Of a stretch of 23,720 nucleotides of DNA, positions 16,524 to 22,717 are shown in pieces; within the stretch, counting starts at the first letter, position 1, and every line of letters begins with the position of its first letter. This DNA comes from Mesorhizobium sp. GTDB taxonomy: Bacteria; Pseudomonadota; Alphaproteobacteria; Rhizobiales; Rhizobiaceae. The position numbers and the translations under genes were made by a program. Under the pieces are notes generated by a model. It had not been told where the DNA came from, ran no database searches, and was given only the letters and a program-made list of their open reading frames with translations. The DNA lies in contig JAUYMV010000618.1 in NCBI GenBank assembly GCA_030698645.1, positions 1 through 23,720 on the forward strand, given 5' to 3'.

Positions 16524-16898
16524 TCAGGGGCATTTCCGCAGCCCTTCCCCCCAGACCTCTCCGTTCGCGGCGAGGACGCGTATCAGGCCGAAATCTGCCG
16601 CGTCACGGACGATGATGAACCGTTCGACGCCGAGCGACGCCTCGCCCTCATAGCCGCAGGAGCCTGTCGCGACCTGTTCGCCGCCCTTCGCGGTCAGCAC
16701 CTCGACCCATGTGCAACCGGTGCCGTAGCTCTCCAGTCGCTCGGTGGTGAGCAGCAGATGTTCGTCACCTTCGATGTCGCCTGTCCTGGCGTAACGGCAT
16801 CCCGCCTCATTGCCCCACATTCCCTCAAGCGAGAGCGTCTGCGCCGACGCCGCCGAGACAACCGCGATCGCGGCGCACGCAGCACCCCTCAGCCGCAC
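16524..16898 (-). CDS. Small secreted four-cysteine protein, paralogue B
   Basis: 124 residues starting at GTG 16898. RLRGAACAAIAVVSAASAQ is a signal peptide. The mature part contains four cysteines: EAGCR, GTGCTW, GSCGYEG and the C-terminal RKCP. TLSLEGMWGNEAGCR and AKGGEQVATGSCG align with LSLDGTWGDEAGCR and GKSGEQVLRTLCG in the adjacent upstream gene, so the two are tandem paralogues. They overlap by ten bases (16889-16898), so this gene is translationally coupled. I do not recognise a characterised family; two disulfides and a small beta-rich periplasmic fold are likely. It is the last gene of a chain that starts at dihydropyrimidinase. Confidence 0.75.
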   Translation of the reverse strand: MRLRGAACAAIAVVSAASAQTLSLEGMWGNEAGCRYARTGDIEGDEHLLLTTERLESYGTGCTWVEVLTAKGGEQVATGSCGYEGEASLGVERFIIVRDAADFGLIRVLAANGEVWGEGLRKCP

Positions 16899-17263
16899 GG
16901 ACGCACCGTAAGCGGCTCGGCTCCCGATCCGGAATGCAGGATCAGCACGTCCTTCCTATCCGGATCGAGGTCTGGCGCGAGGATGAAGTCGTGCAGCCAG
17001 ATTTCTCCTTCGCCGCCACAGAGGGTGCGCAGCACCTGTTCGCCGCTCTTGCCCTTGAGCACGTCAAGGACCTCGCAGCTTGCCTCGTGCTGTCGCACTT
17101 CGTCGTTTCGGACGAAGACATAGGTGTCGGTGTCCGCGCCGCCGCCCTGGGAGATCCGGCATCCCGCCTCGTCTCCCCAGGTTCCATCGAGCGACAAGGA
17201 AGCTGCGGCCGCCGCCGGCCCCATCGAGCACAACAGCAGGCCTACCATTGCGCACCGTTTCAT
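16889..17263 (-). CDS. Small secreted four-cysteine protein, paralogue A
   Basis: 124 residues, the same length as its downstream paralogue. MKRCAMVGLLLCSMGPAAAA is a signal peptide; it is not a lipoprotein because the cysteines are not at a lipobox. The mature part has four cysteines (EAGCR, EASCEV, RTLCGG, RPCG) in the same order and spacing class as the neighbour, plus a DGTWGDEAGCR opening reminiscent of a substrate- or ligand-binding 'GxW' beta-barrel start. ATG 17263 overlaps the stop of the small membrane protein gene by four bases. Function unknown; a periplasmic or secreted binding or inhibitor protein is possible. Confidence 0.78.
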   Translation of the reverse strand: MKRCAMVGLLLCSMGPAAAAASLSLDGTWGDEAGCRISQGGGADTDTYVFVRNDEVRQHEASCEVLDVLKGKSGEQVLRTLCGGEGEIWLHDFILAPDLDPDRKDVLILHSGSGAEPLTVRPCG

Positions 17264-17511
17264 CGCCCTTCTCCGGAAGCACGCGGCCCGCCGCCGGAGA
17301 AGATGCGCCAGACGAGGTAGCCGACCCCGATCGCCAGTCCGATTGCAAGCAGCGATATCACCGTCAAGATCGCGGCCAGATCGAAAGCGAGACCGATCGC
17401 CGCCAGGATAACGACGCTCGCAAACGCGCCCAGCGCCATTTCCTCAAGCTCAAGGTAGAGGAACAGGCCGAGCGCGACGATTGCGAGGATCAGCAGACCG
17501 GCGAAGATCAT
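17260..17511 (-). CDS. Small membrane protein, unknown function
   Basis: 83 residues with two long hydrophobic blocks: MIFAGLLILAIVALGLFLYL (1-20), then from about residue 27 to 68 (ASVVILAAIGLAFDLAAILT, VISLLAIGLAIGVGYLVW). This suggests three membrane helices. A basic C-terminal tail with GGG follows. It starts six bases after the dihydropyrimidinase stop and overlaps the next gene by four bases (ATGA), so it is clearly in the same transcript. The family is not recognised. Confidence 0.7.
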   Translation of the reverse strand: MIFAGLLILAIVALGLFLYLELEEMALGAFASVVILAAIGLAFDLAAILTVISLLAIGLAIGVGYLVWRIFSGGGPRASGEGR

Positions 17512-17517
17512 GGCATT

Positions 17518-18969
17518 CTAGACTCCGCTCGCCGGAATGCCGGTCCGTTCGACCTTGCGCGGCGCGGTGATTTCCTTCCAGGTCGACAGCGCGCGGTTGA
17601 CCGCCGCGCGCGGTTCGCGGGCGACGAACTCGCCGTGGCCCGGCTTGGCGTGCACCTCCGATTCCTGGATCGCCAGTTCCCCGCGCGTCAACACGAAGCG
17701 CGGCAGGCCGGTCACCTCGAAACCCTCGAACACGTTGTAGTCGATCACCGACTGCTGCTTGGCCGAGCTGATCGTCTTCTTGCGCTTCGGGTCCCACACG
17801 ACGATGTCGGCGTCGGCGCCTTCGACGATCGCACCCTTCTTCGGGTACATGTTGAGGATCTTCGCGATGTTCGTGGAGGTCACCGCGACGAACTCGTTCA
17901 TGGTCAGCCGCCCGGTATTGACGCCCGTCGTCCACAGCACCGGCAGCCTATCCTCCAGCCCGCCCGTGCCGTTCGGAATCTTGGTGAAATCGCCGACGCC
18001 GAAGCGCTTCTGCTTGGTGGTGAAGGCGCAGTGGTCGGTCGCAACCACCTGCAGGGAACCGGCCTGTAGGCCCGCCCACAGCGAATCCTGGTGCATCTTG
18101 TTGCGGAACGGCGGGCTCATGACGCGGCGCGCCGCATGGTCCCAGTCCTTGTTGAAATACTCCGTCTCGTCCAGCGTCAGGTGCTGCACCAGCGGCTCGC
18201 CGAACACCCGCATGCCCTTCTGGCGGGCCCGGCGGATCGCCTCGTGGCTCTGCTCGCAGGAGACGTGCACCACGTAGAGCGGCGCGCCGGCCATGTCGGC
18301 GATCATGATGGCGCGGTTGGTGGCCTCGCCCTCGACCTCGGGCGGCCTGGAATAGGCATGCGCCTCCGGTCCGTTATTGCCGGCGGCGAGCAGCTTCTGG
18401 CTGAGCTGCGCGACCACGTCGCCGTTCTCGGCATGCACCATCGGCAGCGCGCCAAGCTCGGCGCAGCGCTGGAACGACGAATACATCTCGTCGTCGTCGA
18501 CCATCAGCGCGCCCTTGTAGGCCATGAAATGCTTGAACGAGGTGATGCCCTTGTCGACCACCGTCGCCATCTCGTCGAAGACCTGCTTGCTCCACCAGGT
18601 GATCGCCATGTGGAAGGAGTAGTCGGCGCAGGCCTTCGACGTCTTGTTGTCCCACATCTGCAGGGCTTCCAGCAGCGACTGCTGCGGCGACGGCAGGCAG
18701 AAGTCGACCACCATGGTCGTGCCGCCTGCCAATCCCGCCCGCGTGCCGGACTCGAAGTCGTCCGCCGAATAGGTGCCCATGAAAGGCATTTCGAGATGCG
18801 TGTGCGGGTCGATGCCGCCCGGCATCACATAGCAGCCCGTCGCGTCGTATTCATGATCGCCGTGCAGGTCCGGTCCGATGCCGATGATCTTGCCGTGCTT
18901 GATCAGCACATCGGACTTCCATGTCCGGTCGGCGGTGACGATGGTGCCGTTCTTGATGACTCTGGTCAT
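17518..18969 (-). CDS. hydA: Dihydropyrimidinase (hydantoinase)
   Basis: 483 residues, the normal length. The dinuclear zinc site can be placed: His56 and His58 (GGIDPHTHLE), the carbamylated lysine Lys152 (FMAYKG), His179 (MVHAENGD), His235 (YVVHVSCEQ) and Asp312 (VVATDHCAF). Spacing matches known D-hydantoinases. The enzyme opens the ring of 5,6-dihydrouracil or dihydrothymine to the N-carbamoyl-beta-amino acid. ATG 18969 is preceded by GGGGAA; the open frame four codons further up has no better site. The upstream neighbour is the third TA module, and the N-carbamoyl hydrolase and aminotransferase of the same pathway lie 2.3-4 kb upstream on the same strand. A phenylhydantoinase-type side activity is possible. 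Confidence 0.95.
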   Translation of the reverse strand: MTRVIKNGTIVTADRTWKSDVLIKHGKIIGIGPDLHGDHEYDATGCYVMPGGIDPHTHLEMPFMGTYSADDFESGTRAGLAGGTTMVVDFCLPSPQQSLLEALQMWDNKTSKACADYSFHMAITWWSKQVFDEMATVVDKGITSFKHFMAYKGALMVDDDEMYSSFQRCAELGALPMVHAENGDVVAQLSQKLLAAGNNGPEAHAYSRPPEVEGEATNRAIMIADMAGAPLYVVHVSCEQSHEAIRRARQKGMRVFGEPLVQHLTLDETEYFNKDWDHAARRVMSPPFRNKMHQDSLWAGLQAGSLQVVATDHCAFTTKQKRFGVGDFTKIPNGTGGLEDRLPVLWTTGVNTGRLTMNEFVAVTSTNIAKILNMYPKKGAIVEGADADIVVWDPKRKKTISSAKQQSVIDYNVFEGFEVTGLPRFVLTRGELAIQESEVHAKPGHGEFVAREPRAAVNRALSTWKEITAPRKVERTGIPASGV

Positions 18970-19007
18970 GATGTTCCCCACTGTTTTCTGGAACCCGCCT
19001 GGCGCAT

Positions 19008-19340
19008 TTAGGTCGGGCCGAGCTGGAAGAAGAAGGACAACGCCGCGTCCAGACGACGTATGTCGACTTCGGCAATGTGGCCGACAGGACCAAACACCTT
19101 CGTTTTCGGATAGGTCTGCAGCTTGTCGACCATCATGTCCGACGGGAGCTTCAGACTGTTCTCGGCGCTCGGCTCCACCGCCACGCGAAGATATTCCCTG
19201 TTCAGTATGTCGCTCGTGAGAGGGCAGACCGTGAGGCTGTCCAGGCCATCGATGAGATAGTCGGCTTGCACCGCGATCGCGGGACGGGCCTTTCCATAGT
19301 CACCCTCGCCTGAAACGAGAACCACGTCGCCGCGCCTCAT
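19008..19340 (-). CDS. MazF/PemK-family toxin
   Basis: 110 residues. MRRGDVVLVSGEGDYGKARP followed by AIAVQADYL is the standard beta1-loop-beta2 opening of PemK/MazF ribonucleases, with the conserved Arg/Pro pair. LTVCPLTSD and LPSDMMVDKLQTYPKTKV correspond to the later conserved blocks that carry the catalytic serine/threonine. The start overlaps the antitoxin stop by four bases (19337-19340). The gene ends 38 bases before dihydropyrimidinase. It is unrelated in detail to the MazF at 10042-10404, so this is a separate acquisition and not a duplication. Confidence 0.88.
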   Translation of the reverse strand: MRRGDVVLVSGEGDYGKARPAIAVQADYLIDGLDSLTVCPLTSDILNREYLRVAVEPSAENSLKLPSDMMVDKLQTYPKTKVFGPVGHIAEVDIRRLDAALSFFFQLGPT

Positions 19341-19555
19341 GAATGGAAATCATCCGCGAGATCCTCGACGGTTTCACTCAGACGGTCGAGTTCGCCAGTC
19401 CGCACATCCGCCTCACGAATTGCCTTGAGCTCGAGGCCAAGTCGATCGCGAACCTCTGCCTTCGAGAGATCTGGCACCCACATCTCCACCGGCCTGTATC
19501 CCCTGGCGAGCAGCTCGGCCCGCTCTTCGTCCGTCAATTCCCTTGGCCGTCCCAT
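19337..19555 (-). CDS. MazE-like antitoxin, DUF3018 type
   Basis: 72 residues from ATG 19555. GRPRELTDEERAELLARGY followed by RPVEMWVPDLSKAEVRDRLG is typical of the DUF3018 'antitoxin MazE family' proteins, and the acidic C-terminus (RLSETVEDLADDF) would bind the toxin. AGGAGG lies five bases upstream of this ATG. Because the likely -10 box is at 19581-19586, longer in-frame starts upstream would lie before the transcript and are unlikely. The stop overlaps the toxin start by four bases. Confidence 0.82.
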   Translation of the reverse strand: MGRPRELTDEERAELLARGYRPVEMWVPDLSKAEVRDRLGLELKAIREADVRTGELDRLSETVEDLADDFHS

Positions 19556-19573
19556 GGGGGCCTCCTGTGCATG

Positions 19574-19609
19574 AGGAACCATTATCGACTTCTCCCCTTC
19601 GGCATTCAA
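19574..19609 (-). promoter_or_regulatory. Promoter of the third TA module
   Basis: On the minus strand, TTGAAT (19609-19604) and GATAAT (19586-19581) are separated by 17 bases, a near-consensus sigma-70 promoter. The -35 box is the same six bases as that of the second TA module. The expected transcription start is near 19574, leaving a leader of about 20 bases with AGGAGG before ATG 19555. Confidence 0.65.
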
Positions 19610-19615
19610 CACCCA

Positions 19616-20506
19616 TCATGCCCGACCTGTCCTCCGGATCGCCCGCCGCTCGCGCCAGCGCCGCATTTCGCTCAGCAGTTCGTCGAGCGTCCCGAAGATC
19701 GGCATGAGCACCGCGAAACGCGCGGGCTTCAGGTCGCGCGACGGCGCGCAGGCGGCTTCGATCCGCTCCTGATATTCCTGTGGCGCCCAGATGCGCGCAA
19801 ACTCCATGAACTGCACGATGAGCGCCTGGCGCAGTTCGGCGATCCGCTCGTAGTTTGCCCGGAAGATGGCGAAGGCCGTATAGCCCGCGGTCAGCACCGC
19901 CAGTCCGAAGATGCCCGCAAGCAGGCCCAAGTCGCCGGTGTATTTTCCCGGCACCAGCGCGTAGGCCCCGGCCAGCGCGACGAAGACGATGAAGGTCTTG
20001 GAGATGTTGTAGGCCATCGCCATGCCGGCGATCTCGTCATGGTAGCTCGCCTCCGTCGTCTGCTCGATCTCGCGCAGCTTCTTCTTGAACTCGTAGAGGC
20101 GCTGGTTCTCCTCGTCGGTATGCTCCTCGCCGCGCGCCTCGCGCAGGATGTCGAAGGCGGTCAGCGTGACGTCGTCGTTCGCCTCCCAGCCCGACAGCGG
20201 GATGATCGCCGGCGGGATGTAGCTGCCCAGCCGGTTGAAGACGACGTAGACGATGTGGATCGTCGTCAGGAAGACGAACAGGATCAAGAGCAGCGCGAAG
20301 TCCGACACGCCCAGCACGTCGAAGATGTTCTGGTAGTTCTGCACCACCTCGTTGAGGATGTCGGCATCGGGCAGAAAGCCCTCGGTCGAGGAGCCGACCT
20401 CGGTGAAGCCGGAGACGATGTAGAAGACGATGCCCGCCACGACGAGCCGAGACGTCATGAAGTTCGAGAAGCGGATGACGCTCTGGAGAAGACCCTCGAC
20501 GTCCAT
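19616..20506 (-). CDS. Four-helix membrane protein with charged central region, unknown function
   Basis: 296 residues. Hydrophobic segments occur near 20-36 (SRLVVAGIVFYIVSGF), 68-92 (DFALLLILFVFLTTIHIVYVV), 166-185 (KTFIVFVALAGAYALVPG) and 190-212 (DLGLLAGIFGLAVLTAGYTA). Between the second and third lies a 70-residue polar stretch rich in Glu, Lys and Gln (HTDEENQRLYEFKKKLREIE) that could form a coiled coil. The C-terminal 80 residues are soluble and end in a basic WRERRAIRRTGRA. No family is recognised. Its start is 41 bases after the LysE-type gene stop, suggesting co-transcription. Confidence 0.78.
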   Translation of the reverse strand: MDVEGLLQSVIRFSNFMTSRLVVAGIVFYIVSGFTEVGSSTEGFLPDADILNEVVQNYQNIFDVLGVSDFALLLILFVFLTTIHIVYVVFNRLGSYIPPAIIPLSGWEANDDVTLTAFDILREARGEEHTDEENQRLYEFKKKLREIEQTTEASYHDEIAGMAMAYNISKTFIVFVALAGAYALVPGKYTGDLGLLAGIFGLAVLTAGYTAFAIFRANYERIAELRQALIVQFMEFARIWAPQEYQERIEAACAPSRDLKPARFAVLMPIFGTLDELLSEMRRWRERRAIRRTGRA

Positions 20507-20547
20507 CTAGGCGTAACCCTCGGTCGTCATCGTTCGCTCCGCCCGTT

Positions 20548-21183
20548 TCAGGCCCGCAACGTCGCCAGCTTGATGCCGAACCCGACGAAGACAAGCCCAG
20601 TCACGCCCTTCAGCCAGCGCTGCACGCGTCCGACGCGGACAGCCCCCGAGAGCCGGTCGAACAAAAGGACCATGGGACCGAACCAGGCCACGTTCAACGC
20701 CGCATGAATTGCCACCAGCAGATAGGCGGCCGCCGGCGAAACGCTGTCATGCGGCACGAATTGCGGGAAGGCGGCGATGTAGAACATCGCAACCTTCGGA
20801 TTGAGCGCGTTGGTCAGGAAACCCTCGCCGAACGCCTTGAGGAGCGTCCGCCGCCGTCGTGCGGGGGCAATCTCCGCCAGCCTGGCCGGAGCGCCGCGCC
20901 ATGCGTCCCGGAGCGCCTTGACGCCGATCCACATGAGATAGGCCGCGCCCGCCAGCTTCACCGCCATGAACAGGTTGGCCGATTGCAGCAGGATGACCGA
21001 CAGGCCGAAGATGGCGAACGAGCCGTGCACGAAAAAGGCGACCACGAAGCCCGCTATGTTGGCGAAACCCGCCGCCTTGCCGGACGTCGGCACGGTCTTG
21101 GCGATCAGCACACCGTTGGGTCCCGGCGACATGATGAGAAGGGCGGCCATGGCCGCGAACGCGAGTACAGTTGCCGCCGTCAC
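20548..21183 (-). CDS. LysE/RhtB-family exporter
   Basis: 211 residues from GTG 21183. The opening AATVLAFAAMAALLIMSPGP followed by NGVLIAKT is the LysE/RhtB hallmark, and GFLTNALNPKVAMFYIAAFP is the second family block. Six membrane helices are predictable. Family members export amino acids or similar small molecules through the inner membrane. A GAGG box lies seven bases before this GTG and four before a TTG one codon upstream, so GTG is preferred. It sits between the N-carbamoyl hydrolase and the unknown membrane protein, so it might relieve accumulation of beta-amino acids, but that is inference. Confidence 0.92.
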   Translation of the reverse strand: MTAATVLAFAAMAALLIMSPGPNGVLIAKTVPTSGKAAGFANIAGFVVAFFVHGSFAIFGLSVILLQSANLFMAVKLAGAAYLMWIGVKALRDAWRGAPARLAEIAPARRRRTLLKAFGEGFLTNALNPKVAMFYIAAFPQFVPHDSVSPAAAYLLVAIHAALNVAWFGPMVLLFDRLSGAVRVGRVQRWLKGVTGLVFVGFGIKLATLRA

Positions 21184-21235
21184 CAATCTACCTCACGATC
21201 TTCACTGTTTTTCGAACCGCGGACGCCGTCGCCAA

Positions 21236-21273
21236 AACCCCCTCCCCCTTGAGGGGAGGGTAAGGGTGGGGGT
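21236..21273. repeat. Palindromic C/G-rich intergenic repeat, copy 3 (single half)
   Basis: A half-element of 38 bases: CCCTCCCCCTTGAGGGGAGG followed by GTAAGGGTGGGGGT. It contains the small inner hairpin CCCTCCCCCTTGAGGGGAGG but lacks the inverted partner seen in the other copies. It lies in the 125-base gap between the N-carbamoyl hydrolase and the LysE-type gene. Nothing else was seen in that gap. Confidence 0.7.
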
Positions 21274-21308
21274 ATCCCAGCCTCAACGGCTGTATCCAAA
21301 GATCTTCG

Positions 21309-22559
21309 CTACCCCACGATCTCCGCCGTCTCCACCACCGCGTGGAACAGCACGTCCGCCCCCGCCGCCGCCCATTCCTTCGAAATCTCCTCGGCCTCGT
21401 TGTGGCTGAGCCCATCGACGCAGGGGCACATCACCATCGCCGTCGGCGCCACCCGGTTGATCCAACAGGCGTCGTGTCCGGCGCCGGAGACAATATTGCG
21501 ATGCGTGTAACCGAGGCGTGTCGCCGCGTCGCGGATCGCCTTCACGCAGCCCTCGTCGAACGTTACCGGATCGAAATGGCCGACCTGCTCGATCTCGAAG
21601 GAGATGTCGAGCGCCTCGCAGATCGTGGAAATGCCCTCGCGGATGCGCAGATCCATCTCGTCCAGCGTCGCCTTGTCGGGCGAGCGGATGTCGACGGTGA
21701 AGACGGTGCGGCCGGCGATGATGTTGCGCGAGTTCGGATAGGCCTCCATGTGGCCGACGGCGCCGACGGCGTCCGGCTGGTAGTCCATGGCGACCTCGTG
21801 CACCAGTTCGATGACGCGCGCCATGCCGAGCCCGGCGTTGCGGCGCTTCGGCATCGGCGTCGAGCCGGTATGCGCTTCCTTGCCGGTCAGCCGCACCTCG
21901 AGCCATTTCAGGCCCTGGCCGTGCGTCACCACGCCGATGTCGATGCCCTCGTCCTCGAGGATCGGCCCCTGCTCGATATGCAGTTCGAAGAACGCCTTCA
22001 TCTTGCGGGCGCCGACCTTCTCGTCGCCCTTCCAGCCGATGCGCGCCAGTTCCTCGCCGAAGACCTTTCCGGCCTTGTCCTTGCGGGAGTAGGCATAGTC
22101 CTGCGTCAGCACGCCGGCGAAGACGCCCGACGCCAGCATGGCGGGCGCAAAGCGCGCGCCTTCCTCGTTGGTCCAGTTGGTGACGACGATCGGATGCTTC
22201 GTCCGGATGCCGAGATCGTTCAGAGTGCGCACGATCTCGAGTCCGCCCAGCACGCCCAGTACGCCGTCATACTTGCCGCCCGTCGGCTGCGTGTCGAGGT
22301 GGCTGCCGACATAGACCGGCAGCGCATCCGGATCCGTCCCCTCGCGCCGCGCGAACATCGTGCCCATCTCGTCGACGCCGGTCACGAGTCCCGCCGCGTC
22401 GCACCAGCGCTTGAACAGATGCCGCCCCTCGCCGTCCTCGTCGGTCAGCGTCTGGCGGTTGTTGCCGCCGGCAATGCCGGGTCCGATCTTCGCCATCTCC
22501 ATGAGGCTGTCCCACAACCGGTCGGGATTGATGCGGAGGTTTTCGCCGGGTGCTGCCAT
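21309..22559 (-). CDS. M20-family N-carbamoyl amidohydrolase (beta-ureidopropionase / allantoate amidohydrolase type)
   Basis: 416 residues, the usual length. The metal-site pattern of peptidase family M20/HyuC is complete: His87 (GSHLDTQPTGG), Asp98 (KYDGVLG), Glu132/Glu133 (TNEEGARF), His194 (FELHIEQGP) and a C-terminal histidine near 388 (DGLSHNEAEE). GKEAHTGSTPM and MEAYPNSRNII are in the dimerisation/lid domain, with conserved asparagine and arginine for the carbamoyl or carboxyl group. It hydrolyses N-carbamoyl amino acids to the amino acid, CO2 and ammonia. Context with dihydropyrimidinase and an omega-aminotransferase favours N-carbamoyl-beta-alanine as substrate; allantoate or N-carbamoyl-L-amino acids are alternatives. 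ATG 22559 is chosen; the upstream gap is filled by repeat copy 4. Confidence 0.93.
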   Translation of the reverse strand: MAAPGENLRINPDRLWDSLMEMAKIGPGIAGGNNRQTLTDEDGEGRHLFKRWCDAAGLVTGVDEMGTMFARREGTDPDALPVYVGSHLDTQPTGGKYDGVLGVLGGLEIVRTLNDLGIRTKHPIVVTNWTNEEGARFAPAMLASGVFAGVLTQDYAYSRKDKAGKVFGEELARIGWKGDEKVGARKMKAFFELHIEQGPILEDEGIDIGVVTHGQGLKWLEVRLTGKEAHTGSTPMPKRRNAGLGMARVIELVHEVAMDYQPDAVGAVGHMEAYPNSRNIIAGRTVFTVDIRSPDKATLDEMDLRIREGISTICEALDISFEIEQVGHFDPVTFDEGCVKAIRDAATRLGYTHRNIVSGAGHDACWINRVAPTAMVMCPCVDGLSHNEAEEISKEWAAAGADVLFHAVVETAEIVG

Positions 22560-22604
22560 CGGAACAGACGCCTTTCATTTCGGACTGGACGCAGGTCCAG
22601 CAGG

Positions 22605-22709
22605 TTCCCCTCCCCCTTTTGGGAAGGGGTTAGGGGTGGGGGCAAATGCAAGCGGATTCGATCGAAAGAACCCCCACCCTCGATCCCTCCCCACAAGGGG
22701 GAGGGAGGC
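22605..22709. repeat. Palindromic C/G-rich intergenic repeat, copy 4 (paired halves)
   Basis: Left half CCCCTCCCCCTTTTGGGAAG then GGGTTAGGGGTGGGGG; right half, on the other strand, CCTCCCTCCCCCTTGTGGGG then AGGGATCGAGGGTGGGGG. The two halves face each other around a 28-base centre, so the whole 105 bases can fold into a long hairpin. It fills most of the gap between the aminotransferase stop and the N-carbamoyl hydrolase start. It ends eight bases from the aminotransferase stop codon, where it could act as an mRNA stabiliser or partial terminator. Confidence 0.8.
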
Positions 22710-22717
22710 ATGTCGTG

